Positions 46,301 through 55,472 are shown, counted from the stretch's first letter. The stretch: 64,000 bases of DNA from Acidimicrobiales bacterium (GCA_041394265.1 JAWKIO010000006.1:537414-601413); one strand, 5' to 3'. Made by a program: numbers and translations. The notes: generated by a model not told the origin, from the letters alone.

Positions 46301-46321
46301 ATGGGCGACCCGTCGTCGCAT
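43301..46321 (-). CDS. secreted M36 metalloprotease with short RTX tail
   Basis: 1006 residues, paralogous to the enzyme at 37793: signal peptide (LLLVPALLASMLMSSAVARA), propeptide, catalytic domain with HEYGHGLSNRL (His 401, Glu 402, His 405) and EGWSDY, DUF11-like and jelly-roll domains (FESAIDGWTIDHGLGAADWQ), and about seven RTX nonapeptides ending at GGPGTDELVG. The RTX block is about half as long as in its paralogue. The ATG is preceded by GGGAGCGGGAACGA. It converges on the SARP gene with only 35 bp between stops, and diverges from the peroxidase gene. Confidence 0.9.
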   Translation of the reverse strand: MRRRVAHLLLVPALLASMLMSSAVARAQVGVDDPVGAARFEPASDIAIEYLMVHRADFDLIAGDVADIVVSDIVAVDDAGTSVVYLQQRLRGVPILGAVANVVVESDGAVVGAVSRFLPMLSSNKPAPPPALSAADAEAAALALLGVAPEDRDLALPVGDEDVPTRLVLQPRTSGALRLAWEVTIIDPVAEHWWQLRIDAATGAELDRTNLVSGDSYLVVAPPAVGPGWGPVDTLTNPADPIASPFGWHDTDGVPGAESTSTIGNNVIAYTDRDADNQPDPGSQPDGGPTLDFAFAFDPFAPPASSSDADVVSLFTMANLAHDVLYSLGFDEASGNFQTNNYGRGGLGGDPVRAEAQNGGALNNANFVTPPDGFPARMQFFLFDATDPSRSSSLDNTIVFHEYGHGLSNRLTGGPSNVSCLQNDEQAGEGWSDYLALVLTMDAGDRGTDARGIATYALGQPPDGPGIRGVPYSTDLLVDGRTYADLPSSAAPYEVGAVMTSTLWDLTWDLIDRHGFDADLVGGSGGNRLALALMVDALKIQPCNPGFVDFRDAMLVADQLDNGGDNTCLIWTAFARRGLGFGADQGSPLDHTDGVAAFDLPPVCAPLSVAVSVPPGAPVPGGTLPITVTVAANAGQIQTSVTASSTIPAGTTVVPGSIGCDGVVVGDLVTWAFASISPGQPRSCEYQVVLDAGAGTVVRYENDFESAIDGWTIDHGLGAADWQLTDVAANSGLRSFYAADVGVVSDQRLTTPPVIVGSATVASFAHSYSTEVPFDGGVIELSIDGGATWTDAGPRFITGGYDAVLSGGSNPLANRPAFSGDSSGFVAAALDLGDLAGEAVSIRFRFGSDGSVGADGWYVDDLRVADEVAVVITATAASAESSPVEDHLRIVVGAGPAPLLCEGHEVTVDLARGQQPTDGDDVIAGTPGDDEIDAGAGNDIVCGGAGDDKIDGGSGSDLLAGGAGDDELDGGPGVDLIFGDEGDDELDGNGGEDWLDGGPGTDELVG

Positions 46322-46460
46322 TCGTTCCCGCTCCCTTCGACGACATGTCCCGCACAGAGGTCGTCAACCACCGAGAGTAGGAGTCGAGCGGCAGCCGGCA
46401 TTGAGTGATATTGCTACATCTACCAGGAATTACGACGCAGAGTGACCAAATCGCCACTCC

Positions 46461-46476
46461 CAAAAGTTTTGCAAAA
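46461..46476. promoter_or_regulatory. AT-rich overlapping palindromes in a divergent promoter region
   Basis: CAAAAGTTTTG (46461-46471) and TTTTGCAAAA (46467-46476) are both perfect palindromes and overlap. They sit in the 250-bp region (46322-46571) separating the divergent M36 protease and RTX peroxidase genes, which is clearly less GC-rich than its surroundings. A TACACA element at about 46489 could be a -10 box for the peroxidase. Operator function is inferred from position and symmetry only. Confidence 0.35.
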
Positions 46477-46571
46477 GGTTTGCTTGCTACACATGTCATC
46501 GGCGATCGTGCAGACGGCACGAGTGCGGACACAGTGCCATCGAGAGCACTTCAACGAGGGAAGGAATCATT

Positions 46572-49500
46572 GTGATGCATTGGCGGAAGATTCTTCGGGA
46601 GCCCACGGCCCCGACGCGGCGGAGGAAGCGGGTGATGGCATCGTTTGCGAGCGCTGCCGTCGTTGCTTCCATGACGCCGGCAATGGTCGGTGCTGCCGAC
46701 CGGCAGCCATGGGAAGGACTCGAGGATCCGGGCAACCCCCTGGCTCCCGTCGGCCAGGGGTTCAATGTCACCCCTGCCGACCTCGTCTTCATCCTCGATC
46801 AGATCAAGATCGCGGAGAACCACGCAGCGACTCGGACCGACCTCGAACCTTGCTCGACCCTGATCGGACCGGGACCCAACCAGATCCCCGAAGGCGGAAA
46901 TGCCTTCGAGTTCCCCTTCGGTCTGCGAACCATCTCTGGTGAGTGCAACAACCTCCGGGCGGGACAGGAGTTCTACGGGGCAGCCGATCAGGTCTTCCCG
47001 CGACTCACCAACCCCGACTTCCGGGCGCCGTACAACGTGCCGACGGGCAACATCAACGATCCCGAGCCTCGCGAGATCTCGAACCTCATCGTTGACCAGA
47101 CCGACAACAACCCTGCTGCGGTCGCCGCAGCCGGTTTGCCCCCGGTCGCCGTGCCCACGGGTGCCGAGCTGGAGATCCTCAACGTCGCTCCCGACGCCGG
47201 ACTCTCCGCACCGTACAACTCGATGCTCACCTTCTTCGGCCAGTTCTTCGACCACGGGCTCGACCTCGTCGAGAAGAACAGCTCCGAGCTGGTGATCATC
47301 CCGCTGGATCCGTCTGACCCGCTGTACGTCCCCGGTTCGCCCATGAACTTCATGGTGATCAACCGAACGGTGACCACTGCGTCCGACGCCGGCAACAACA
47401 AGACCACGCCCTACGTCGACCAGAACCAGACCTACGGCTCACACCCGTCGAAGAACGTGTTCCTTCGCGAGTTCGTGCTCAACGGCACCGGGCAGCCAGT
47501 GGCCACCGGTGCGTTGATCGAAGGAGCCTCGCTGGGCATGGCGACCTGGGGTGAACTGAAGGCCGACGCTGCTGCCCATCTCGGCATCCAGCTCGTCGAC
47601 CTCGACGTGCACAACGTGCCGCTCCTCCTCACCGATCCCTACGGCAAGTTCGTTCCGGGCCCTGCCCGCGGCATGCCGCAGATGGTGTTGAACGGCGGTG
47701 GGCTCCTCGAGGGTGATCCGGCCGCCAACGGCGGTGCGGGTGTGCTGGTGCCGGCCAACGCGCTGCGCACCGGCCACACGTTCCTCGACGACATCGCTCA
47801 TGCGGCCAATCCCAATGGTTCGGTCGTTGCCGACGCCGACGCGGTCATCAATACCGCTCCCGGTGCGACCTACGTGCCGAACCCGGGCGCAACGGTCTAC
47901 GACGACGAGATGCTGGCGGCCCACTACATGGCCGGTGACGGTCGGGCCAACGAGAACATCGCGTTGACCTCGGTGCACCATGTCTTCCACTCCGAGCACA
48001 ACCGCTTGGTGGCCGACATCCAGAACACCCTCCTCACCAACCCGGCGATCACCCCGGCGTTCCTCGCCGAGTGGCAGCTGGCGACCGGTGCGGGCGGCTG
48101 GAACGGCGATCGTCTCTTCCAGGCGGCGAAGTTCGTCACCGAGATGGAGTACCAGCACCTCGTGTTCGAGGAGTTCGGTCGCACGATCTCGCCTGACATC
48201 AACGTCTTCCTCGGGTACGACTCGACGATCGACGCTGCGATCAACGCCGAGTTCGCTCATGCGGTGTATCGCTTCGGTCACTCCATGCTGAACACCGACG
48301 TGGCTCGCTACAAGGCCGACGGCACACCCGACGACATCGCGTTGTTCGATGCGTTCCTGAACCCGCCGGCGTGGCTGGCAGGGTACGGCGACGCTTCGGC
48401 GGCGGCCGGCGCGGTCTTCCGTGGCGGCGTTGCCCAGCAGGGCAACGAGATCGACGAGTTCGTGGTCGACGCACTGCGGAATCAGTTGCTCGGTCTGCCC
48501 CTCGACCTCCCGGCCATCAACATCGGCCGCGGCCGTGATGCCGGCGTGGCTCGTCTCAATCAGGCTCGCCGCGAGTTCTACGCTGCGACCAACAACGATC
48601 CGTCGCTCAAGCCCTACGACAGCTGGCTCGAGTTCGGCTTCGAGTTGAAGACCCCTGAGTCGCTGGTCAACTTCATTGCGGCGTATGGCACGCATCCCGA
48701 CATCACCGCTGCAGGCTCCGACCTCGACGCCCGTCGTGTCGCAGCCCAGGCGATCGTCGATGGTACGGCGGTCGATGCGTCGGACTTCATGCTGGGCTCG
48801 GGCATCTACGCCAACGTCGGCGGGATCCCGGTCACCGGCCTCGAAGACGTCGACCTCTGGGTCGGCGGCCTCGCCGAGAAGAAGCAGGCCTTCGGTGGCT
48901 TCCTCGGCACGACCTTCAACTTCGTCTTCGAACGCCAGATGGAGAACCTCCAGAACGGCGACCGGTTCTACTACCTCGGTCGTGTTGCTGGTACGGACCT
49001 CCTCAATGCGCTCGAAGGCAACTCCTTCAGTGAGTTGGTCATGCGGAACACCGATGCCGAGGGTCTCCCGGCCGTCGTGTTCACGAAGCCGACCTACAAC
49101 TTCAACGTTGCGGCGCTCGGAACCTCGGGCCCGATTCTCGATGACCCGACCACCGGCTACGACGAGTCAGCACTGCTGGTCCGTCTCGCCAATGGCACGA
49201 TCCGGTACGCCGGTGAAGAGCACGCCAACTGGAACGGTACGCCGCAGGGCGATCGGATCCAGTCCGGCGATGGTGATGACACCGTTCGCGGCAACGACGG
49301 CGATGACGTCATCGAAGGCGGTCAAGGCAACGACAACCTCGTCGGTGGCGAAGGCCACGACCGCCTGACGGACAGCTTCGGTATCGACACCATCAAGGGA
49401 GGCCCGGGCAATGACTACATCTCGGGTGGTCCTGGTGTCGGCGACCTGCTCCAGGGTGGTACCGGCAATGACTTCTTCATCGGCGGTAACGACGGCACCG

Positions 49501-51146
49501 AGCACCTCGCCGGTGACGGTGACGACTTCATCTTCGCAGGCTCCGGTCCTGACATCGCCGTTGGCGACTATGGGAATGACTGGATCGACGGAGGCGCCGA
49601 CGCCGATGCACTGACCGGCGACCTCGGGAACCCGTTCCTGAATGATCCGGTCGGCGGCAACGACGTGCTTTACGGTGGCGCTGGTGCCGATATCACTCTC
49701 GCCGAAGGCGGGACCGACATCATCATCCATGACACCGGCACCGACGATCATGACGGTGGCCTCGGCTTCGACTGGTACACCCACTACGGTGACCCGCTCG
49801 GGGCTGATACCGACTTGAACTTCGGTGAGCTCACGCCGGCGCCGATCGACCCGCTCCGGGATCGGTTCAACCTGGTCGAGGCGCTGTCGGGTTGGGATCA
49901 CGACGACATCCTCCGGGGTGACGGTGCGAACCCGCTCGACATCGGCAGCAACGATCTCGATGCTGACGGCATTGCGCTCATCCCCGGCCTCGAGCAGATC
50001 CTGCCGACCGGAGTGAGCTTCTTCGCCAGCGGCAACATCATCCTTGGCGGTGGTGGCAGCGACATCTTGCAGGGCCGGGCCGACGACGACATCCTCGATG
50101 GCGACGCCTACCTGATCGTTCAGCTCGATCACAACGGCACCCGCTACGACACGCTGAGCCAACTGCGCACGGCGGTCGACAACGGGACCATCCCGCTGGC
50201 CGAGCTGTCCAACGTCACGATCCACCGTGAGATCCTCCCCGGAGCTCCCGGTACCGACATCGACCGTGCCGTCTTCCAGGGTCCCCTGGCCGACTACGAC
50301 ATCACGACCACGCCGGATGGCGTGCAAGTGGTGCACGCACGGGGCAATGGTCTGCTCGTGGGCAGCGTGCTCAATGACGGCACCGACCTGTTGAAGAACA
50401 TCGAGGAACTCGAGTTCGCCGACCAGGTCGTGCCCGTGACGAGTGGCCTGCTGTGCAACAGCTTGCCGGTCACGGTCGACCTGAGCCTGGGTCAGACGCC
50501 CACGACCGGCGACGACGTCATCCTCGGCACCAACGGTGATGACTCCATCGACGCTCTCGATGGCAATGACACCATCTGCATGCTGGGTGGCGACGACCTC
50601 GTCATCGGCGGTCCGGGCAATGACTGGATCGACGGTGGCGCCGGAAACGACACCATCAGTGGCAACGCTGGTGCCGACACCATCCTGGGTGGCGACGGCG
50701 CCGACAGCGTCTTCGGCGGGTCGGGCAACGACATCGTCGAGGGTCAGCTCGGCGACGATCTCATCCTCGGTGGCGGCTCCGACGCCGACATCATCCTTGG
50801 TCAGGACGGCAACGACACCATCAACGGTGGTTCGGGCGCCGATCTGAACATCGACGGTGGCATCGGCGATGACTTCATCGCTGCCGGTGGAGACAACGAC
50901 CTGTTCGTCTTCGGCGGCGAAGGCAACGACCAGATCGGTGGCAACGGCGGTGCCGACGTCATCAACGGCGATGCCGGCAACGACACGCTGTATGGCGGTC
51001 AAGCCGACGATCAGGTCTTCGGCGGCGACGGCGATGACTTCCTCGGCGGCAACGGTGGTATCGACGTCTGCGACGGCGGCACCACCGGCGAGGTGGCCGG
51101 CGACGTCGCAGCCCCGAACTGTGAGACACAGATCAACATTCCCTGA
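46572..51146 (+). CDS. large secreted heme peroxidase (animal-peroxidase superfamily) with RTX repeats
   Basis: 1524 residues. An Arg-rich n-region and signal segment (ASFASAAVVASMTPAMVGAA) lead into a peroxidase domain covering about residues 60-860: FFGQFFDHGLDLVEKN with the distal His, RTGHTFLDDIAHAANP, ENIALTSVHHVFHSEHNRL and YRFGHSMLNTDVARY with the likely proximal heme His, followed by FAAxNNDPSLKPY-like sequence. Two RTX blocks follow, at about 890-1100 and 1315-1500 (GGxGxDxI/L), separated by a linker domain. Similar proteins are bacterial peroxicin/cyclooxygenase-like enzymes that halogenate or oxidize substrates outside the cell. GTG 46572 or ATG 46575 is the start, after GAGGGAAGGAATC. 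Confidence 0.9.
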   Translation: MMHWRKILREPTAPTRRRKRVMASFASAAVVASMTPAMVGAADRQPWEGLEDPGNPLAPVGQGFNVTPADLVFILDQIKIAENHAATRTDLEPCSTLIGPGPNQIPEGGNAFEFPFGLRTISGECNNLRAGQEFYGAADQVFPRLTNPDFRAPYNVPTGNINDPEPREISNLIVDQTDNNPAAVAAAGLPPVAVPTGAELEILNVAPDAGLSAPYNSMLTFFGQFFDHGLDLVEKNSSELVIIPLDPSDPLYVPGSPMNFMVINRTVTTASDAGNNKTTPYVDQNQTYGSHPSKNVFLREFVLNGTGQPVATGALIEGASLGMATWGELKADAAAHLGIQLVDLDVHNVPLLLTDPYGKFVPGPARGMPQMVLNGGGLLEGDPAANGGAGVLVPANALRTGHTFLDDIAHAANPNGSVVADADAVINTAPGATYVPNPGATVYDDEMLAAHYMAGDGRANENIALTSVHHVFHSEHNRLVADIQNTLLTNPAITPAFLAEWQLATGAGGWNGDRLFQAAKFVTEMEYQHLVFEEFGRTISPDINVFLGYDSTIDAAINAEFAHAVYRFGHSMLNTDVARYKADGTPDDIALFDAFLNPPAWLAGYGDASAAAGAVFRGGVAQQGNEIDEFVVDALRNQLLGLPLDLPAINIGRGRDAGVARLNQARREFYAATNNDPSLKPYDSWLEFGFELKTPESLVNFIAAYGTHPDITAAGSDLDARRVAAQAIVDGTAVDASDFMLGSGIYANVGGIPVTGLEDVDLWVGGLAEKKQAFGGFLGTTFNFVFERQMENLQNGDRFYYLGRVAGTDLLNALEGNSFSELVMRNTDAEGLPAVVFTKPTYNFNVAALGTSGPILDDPTTGYDESALLVRLANGTIRYAGEEHANWNGTPQGDRIQSGDGDDTVRGNDGDDVIEGGQGNDNLVGGEGHDRLTDSFGIDTIKGGPGNDYISGGPGVGDLLQGGTGNDFFIGGNDGTEHLAGDGDDFIFAGSGPDIAVGDYGNDWIDGGADADALTGDLGNPFLNDPVGGNDVLYGGAGADITLAEGGTDIIIHDTGTDDHDGGLGFDWYTHYGDPLGADTDLNFGELTPAPIDPLRDRFNLVEALSGWDHDDILRGDGANPLDIGSNDLDADGIALIPGLEQILPTGVSFFASGNIILGGGGSDILQGRADDDILDGDAYLIVQLDHNGTRYDTLSQLRTAVDNGTIPLAELSNVTIHREILPGAPGTDIDRAVFQGPLADYDITTTPDGVQVVHARGNGLLVGSVLNDGTDLLKNIEELEFADQVVPVTSGLLCNSLPVTVDLSLGQTPTTGDDVILGTNGDDSIDALDGNDTICMLGGDDLVIGGPGNDWIDGGAGNDTISGNAGADTILGGDGADSVFGGSGNDIVEGQLGDDLILGGGSDADIILGQDGNDTINGGSGADLNIDGGIGDDFIAAGGDNDLFVFGGEGNDQIGGNGGADVINGDAGNDTLYGGQADDQVFGGDGDDFLGGNGGIDVCDGGTTGEVAGDVAAPNCETQINIP

Positions 51147-51176
51147 TCCTTCGGGAGCAAGGAACATGAGCTGAAA

Positions 51177-51212
51177 GGAGCTGGCAACCGCCTTCGGGTG
51201 GTTGCCAGCTCC
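51177..51212 (+). terminator. strong hairpin with TTCG tetraloop after the peroxidase gene
   Basis: The arms 51177-51192 and 51197-51212 form a 16-bp stem with one G-T pair (13 uninterrupted outer pairs, GGAGCTGGCAACC with GGTTGCCAGCTCC) closed by TTCG. It begins 30 bp after the peroxidase stop. No T-tract follows, which is common for actinobacterial terminators. Confidence 0.8.
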
Positions 51213-51331
51213 GCGTTCGGGGTGCGGAGCGTGGACGTCGCTCGCCTGAGTCGGTTCGCCCGTGGCGGTTCGGGCGGCGACATGATGCGCTTGCATTGCA
51301 CGCGTCCGACCGATGGAGAGTACGAGCGCTC

Positions 51332-52147
51332 ATGCACCAGCAACCCACACACGGCCCTTCACCGACCACGACGCAGGGCTGGCCGAGGCCGTCCTCCGCC
51401 ACCCGCCGCATCTGTCCGGAGGTCGAGGTCGGAGGCTTCCATCGCTACAGCCAGCAGCTCCAGTTCTACGCTCGAGTCAATGCGCTGCTCGGCCCCGAGT
51501 CCGTCGTTGTCGATCTCGGTGCCGGTCGCGGGGAGTGGGCCGACAGCCAACCGTCGGCCTACGTGCGGGACCTGATGTCGTTCCGTGGCCGCGTCGGCGA
51601 GGTGATCGGGGTCGACATCGATCCGGTCGTTGCCACGAACCCCACGGTTGATCGGGCCGTGATCATGGACGACGCCATGACGATGAGCGGCGTCGCCAGC
51701 GCCTCGGTCGACCTCATCGTGGCCCGGGCAGTCCTGGAGCACGTCGCCGACCCATCGACCTTCGCAGCCGAGGTCGACCGCGTCCTGCGCCCCGGTGGTT
51801 GGATGTGCGCGTGGACACCGAACAAGTGGGGGTGTGTCGCACTCGCCGCACGGGCCGTGCCGAACGACTCGCATGTGTCGGCGCTTCGGCGGCTGCAACA
51901 TGGCCGGCAAGCCCGAGATGTCTTTCCGACGGCGTATCGGCTCAACACCCGCCGAAGCATCCGCCGCTGGTTCCCTGCCGAACACTTCGACGACTTCACC
52001 TACACCTATGGTGGCCTGCCGTCCTACTACGGAAACTCGGTGGTGCTCGGCTCTGCGTTGCTCGCCTACGAGAAGATCGTTCCTCGCCCACTCAATAGCC
52101 ACCTCCATGTCTTCCTCCGCAAAGCTGGCCCGGAGCGCGCCGGCTGA
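51332..52147 (+). CDS. class I SAM-dependent methyltransferase
   Basis: About 271 residues. VVVDLGAGRGEWADS is the SAM glycine motif, EVIGVDIDPVVATNP the acidic second strand, and VARAVLEHVADPSTFAAEVD with RVLRPGGWM the later core strands of Methyltransf_11-type enzymes. The C-terminal FPAEHFDDFTYTYGGLPSYY resembles methyltransferases found in glycan loci. The ATG at 51332 has GGAGAG 11 nt upstream; an upstream TTG is possible. Substrate unknown; it lies alone between the peroxidase terminator and a regulator. Confidence 0.8.
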   Translation: MHQQPTHGPSPTTTQGWPRPSSATRRICPEVEVGGFHRYSQQLQFYARVNALLGPESVVVDLGAGRGEWADSQPSAYVRDLMSFRGRVGEVIGVDIDPVVATNPTVDRAVIMDDAMTMSGVASASVDLIVARAVLEHVADPSTFAAEVDRVLRPGGWMCAWTPNKWGCVALAARAVPNDSHVSALRRLQHGRQARDVFPTAYRLNTRRSIRRWFPAEHFDDFTYTYGGLPSYYGNSVVLGSALLAYEKIVPRPLNSHLHVFLRKAGPERAG

Positions 52148-52181
52148 CATGCCGACTTGCTGCGGCCCCGGAGCGGAGGTG

Positions 52182-52200
52182 GCCCACCTGCCCCGTGGGC
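52182..52200 (+). terminator. possible short terminator hairpin
   Basis: GCCCAC (52182-52187) pairs with GTGGGC (52195-52200) across a 7-nt loop, starting 35 bp after the methyltransferase stop. The stem is only 6 bp and no T-run follows. Confidence 0.3.
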
Positions 52201-52301
52201 AGTCCATCAGCTTCTTCACGTCTCGAACAATTTCCGGCCTGGGGTGCGATATTGACGCTCTGATCTGGTAGTTGTCTGGGCAGGCAATCCGGAGCGGCGT
52301 G

Positions 52302-55300
52302 GTGATTCGAGTACTGGGACCCATATCGACCGACGGAGGCAACGGATGTCACCGGTCGCTGTCTCGGGTACAGCGCCACCTCCTTGCCGTCCTCGTCGCC
52401 GCCGGACCGAGCGGGTTGGCCCTCGATGCGCTTGCCGACGAACTGTGGGGTGACACGCTCCCGGCTTCCTGGTCGGCGTCGCTTCGCAACCACCTGTCCC
52501 GTCTGCGCCTGGTGCTCGACGGCCCGATGCTCCCGACGAGGGGCGGCGTGTGTCGTCTCGATCTACCGACGCACGCGGTCGACGCCTGGCTTCTCCTGAC
52601 TCCACGCCTCCCCGATGAGTGGACCGACGACCTGGTGTGGTTGCTCGAGCCGTGCAGGCCATATGAAGACGTCGAGCCGACGAATCGCATTGCACAGTCG
52701 ACCAACCGAATCGTTGCGGCCCGCCGACGCATCCTCGCCGCCTTCGTGACCGAAGCCGGCGCTCCGGTGTCACCAGCACTGCGTGACGTGATGCGGGCCT
52801 GTGCGCTCGGGGATCCGTTCGATGAGCACTTGACCACGCTGTCGGCAACGGCCGACGCCGAGGCGGGCGAGGAGTCCCGAGCGTTCGCCACGTTGCAGAC
52901 GACGATTGCCGTGGTTCGGAGTGAGTTGGGCGACGGCGCGTGCGACGCACTCGTCCGCTTTGCCGATGAGCTCGGTGCGCGGCGTCAACCGCCGGACATG
53001 TTCGAGCACACATCCGACCTCGAGCGTCGATTCCCGGTGCACCTCGATGCGTTGCTCCGGGCCTCGCTCGCCCATCATCCGACGCAACACCGCTCGGCGC
53101 TCGCTGGCTTGCAGGCAATGCCGATGCCTCGCCTGTTGTCGATCGAGGGCGACTGGGGCGCCGGCAAGAGCCGCTTCCTCGCCGGCATCGGTCGATCGCT
53201 CTTCGATGAGGGCGCCGCCGTTCGCTTCGCTCGAGGCAATCCCTCGTCGGTTGCCTACGAAGCCGCGCTGACCGCACTTCCCGAGCTTCGTCCAGCGCTG
53301 CAGGATTTGCTCGCCCCTGCACCACCGAGCGGCATCGGGCGCAGCACCAGGTTGGTGGAGCCAATCGAGAAGACCGTGGTCTGGAGTCGAGCGGCCTCGA
53401 TCGTCGAGTCGTTGACCGCCGAGCGACCGCTTGCCGTCGTCGTCGACGACATCGATCAGATCGATCGACCTAGCGCTGAACTGCTGGCGTTTCTCCTCCG
53501 TGGACACGACGATTCCGACCTCACGGTGGTGACAGCGAGCCGGCGTTGTCAACTGCCCGACCCCCTTGCGACCACGACGCGCCGGGCGCACGTCGAGCTG
53601 GAGGCGCTCGACGCCAACGGCATCGCCGACGCCATCGCACAGCTGTTTCCAGACCTCCCGACGACTGACGCCGCTCGTCTTGCCGAGTCGGTCGCACGAC
53701 TCACCGCGGGGCTTCCCAAGCTCGTCGACATCGTGCTCGACGCAACCGACCGCACGACGTTCGAGCCACCGTCTGATCTCCGCCCGCTCGACGGTTCCCT
53801 CGACTCGCTCCTCTCAGGCATTGGGGACGCTGACCGCGCCATTGGTACCGCCCTCACGATCCTGTGTCGCGGCGTCGCCGGCACCGCACGGCTTGGTGAA
53901 ATCGCTCGAGTCGCCGACCGCAGCGTCGACGACACCCTGGCGTCGCTCGACCGCCTGGTCGAGCATCGTCTGGTGCACGAGGGGCCTCGACCAGATGAGT
54001 TTCGACCTCGCCACTCCCCTGCCGTCCAGGCGTTGCTGGCTGGATCGACGAGGTCCGAACTGCGGGCGATGCACCACCGATGCGTCACACTCGCCTCCAA
54101 CTCCCACCAACGAGCGCACCACCTCGTTGCTGCACTTCCGCTGTCCGACAGTGCCGCAGCTGCAGCTGCGCTGGAGGCTTCAGCCAGCGACTACGTCCAA
54201 CAGGGTGATGTCCGATCGGGACTCGCTGCACTGCGCTCGGCGGCTTCGCTGTCCGAGGGCGGTCTCGATGCCGTTGCACGAGGCCAACTCGCCCTCTGCC
54301 TCAATCGGCTCGGCCACATCGAGGAAGCGGCAGCGGAGCGCACGGTAGGGTTTCGGCAAGCAGCCGCAGCGGGCGACTGGGAGCTGGCCTTCGCGATTGC
54401 TTCCTCCGGTCAGCACGACGACCTGGACCGTGTCCCTCACCGTCAGCGGCTCGAGCTCCTCGAGACGATCCCGCTCGATGAGCTCTCACGACGATCGCAG
54501 GGCCTCGCGCTCTCGCTGATGGCGATCCTCAGCTCGGACAACGGAGACGACGAGCGCCGAGTCCGCTATCTCGAACAGGCCGGGGCCGTGATCGACGACC
54601 TCGATCGTCACGAGCTGGCGAGGGCGGTCTACCTCTCGAGCGCGTTCGACCACCCCGCCCGCCGCCTCGCCACGATCGATGCGATCGTGGGCGCTCACGA
54701 TCAGCCTGGGCACTCAGCGCTCACGAGTGCGCAGGCGATGACGATTGCGCAGCTCCGAATGATCGAGCTCTACCGGCTCGGCCATACCGCCGACGCCATC
54801 GCCGAACTCGATCGCTTCGAGCGCCTCGCAGGTGAGCTCGGCGCAGTACGGAGCGAGTGGCACGCCGGTCTGGTGCGATCCATGCTCGCCTTGACCAGTG
54901 GAGACCGAGAGGGTGCCGAGCAGCTTTCTGCAGCTGCTCACCGGCTGGCACACCGCTATGCGTTGGCTGGCGCCGACGAGGCCCGCTTGGCGCAGCAGTT
55001 CTTCGTGCACTGGTTGGATGGCACCCACGGCTCGGTTCTCCCACTGCTCGAGCAGGTCCCGGCCACGAACCAGATCGTTCCGGTACAAGCGGCGATTGCC
55101 AACGCGCTCCTCGCCGTCGGGAGGATCGATGAGGCGATCGAGCGAGCCCGCCCGCTCGTGACGCAGATCGCCGAGCGCAACAACACTACCGATCCCACCA
55201 TTGCTGCCGCCTTGGTCGACATTGCCGCGGCCGCCGATGAGATGGGCGACCCGTCGTTGGCGACCATCACCGCCGACGTGCTGGCGCCGCTGTCGGGAAC

Positions 55301-55472
55301 CATCGTGACGTTGGCCACCGGGATCCTCGATCGTGGGCCGGTCGACGCCTCACTAGCCGTGCTGCATCCGGCCGACTCAGCCGAGCGATCTCGGCTACTC
55401 GACACAGCAGCCGACCTCGCTCAGCGCTCGGGATCAGCCGTGTGGCAGAAGCGAATCGTCGACCTGCGCTGA
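52302..55472 (+). CDS. large SARP/LAL-like regulator with ATPase and TPR-like region
   Basis: About 1056 residues. An N-terminal winged-helix (LLAVLVAAGPSGLALDALAD, then ELWGDTLPASWSASLRNHLS) and BTAD-like region precede an AAA/STAND ATPase with Walker A EGDWGAGKSRF (Lys 289) and Walker B LAVVVDDIDQID. The remaining 500 residues are helical, TPR-like repeats (for example GLAALRSAASLSEGGLDAVA). No LuxR-type DNA-binding domain is seen at the C-terminus, which separates it from classical LAL proteins. GTG 52302 is chosen because GGAG ends 7 nt upstream; GTG 52299 and TTG 52272 are alternatives. Confidence 0.83.
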   Translation: MIRVLGPISTDGGNGCHRSLSRVQRHLLAVLVAAGPSGLALDALADELWGDTLPASWSASLRNHLSRLRLVLDGPMLPTRGGVCRLDLPTHAVDAWLLLTPRLPDEWTDDLVWLLEPCRPYEDVEPTNRIAQSTNRIVAARRRILAAFVTEAGAPVSPALRDVMRACALGDPFDEHLTTLSATADAEAGEESRAFATLQTTIAVVRSELGDGACDALVRFADELGARRQPPDMFEHTSDLERRFPVHLDALLRASLAHHPTQHRSALAGLQAMPMPRLLSIEGDWGAGKSRFLAGIGRSLFDEGAAVRFARGNPSSVAYEAALTALPELRPALQDLLAPAPPSGIGRSTRLVEPIEKTVVWSRAASIVESLTAERPLAVVVDDIDQIDRPSAELLAFLLRGHDDSDLTVVTASRRCQLPDPLATTTRRAHVELEALDANGIADAIAQLFPDLPTTDAARLAESVARLTAGLPKLVDIVLDATDRTTFEPPSDLRPLDGSLDSLLSGIGDADRAIGTALTILCRGVAGTARLGEIARVADRSVDDTLASLDRLVEHRLVHEGPRPDEFRPRHSPAVQALLAGSTRSELRAMHHRCVTLASNSHQRAHHLVAALPLSDSAAAAAALEASASDYVQQGDVRSGLAALRSAASLSEGGLDAVARGQLALCLNRLGHIEEAAAERTVGFRQAAAAGDWELAFAIASSGQHDDLDRVPHRQRLELLETIPLDELSRRSQGLALSLMAILSSDNGDDERRVRYLEQAGAVIDDLDRHELARAVYLSSAFDHPARRLATIDAIVGAHDQPGHSALTSAQAMTIAQLRMIELYRLGHTADAIAELDRFERLAGELGAVRSEWHAGLVRSMLALTSGDREGAEQLSAAAHRLAHRYALAGADEARLAQQFFVHWLDGTHGSVLPLLEQVPATNQIVPVQAAIANALLAVGRIDEAIERARPLVTQIAERNNTTDPTIAAALVDIAAAADEMGDPSLATITADVLAPLSGTIVTLATGILDRGPVDASLAVLHPADSAERSRLLDTAADLAQRSGSAVWQKRIVDLR

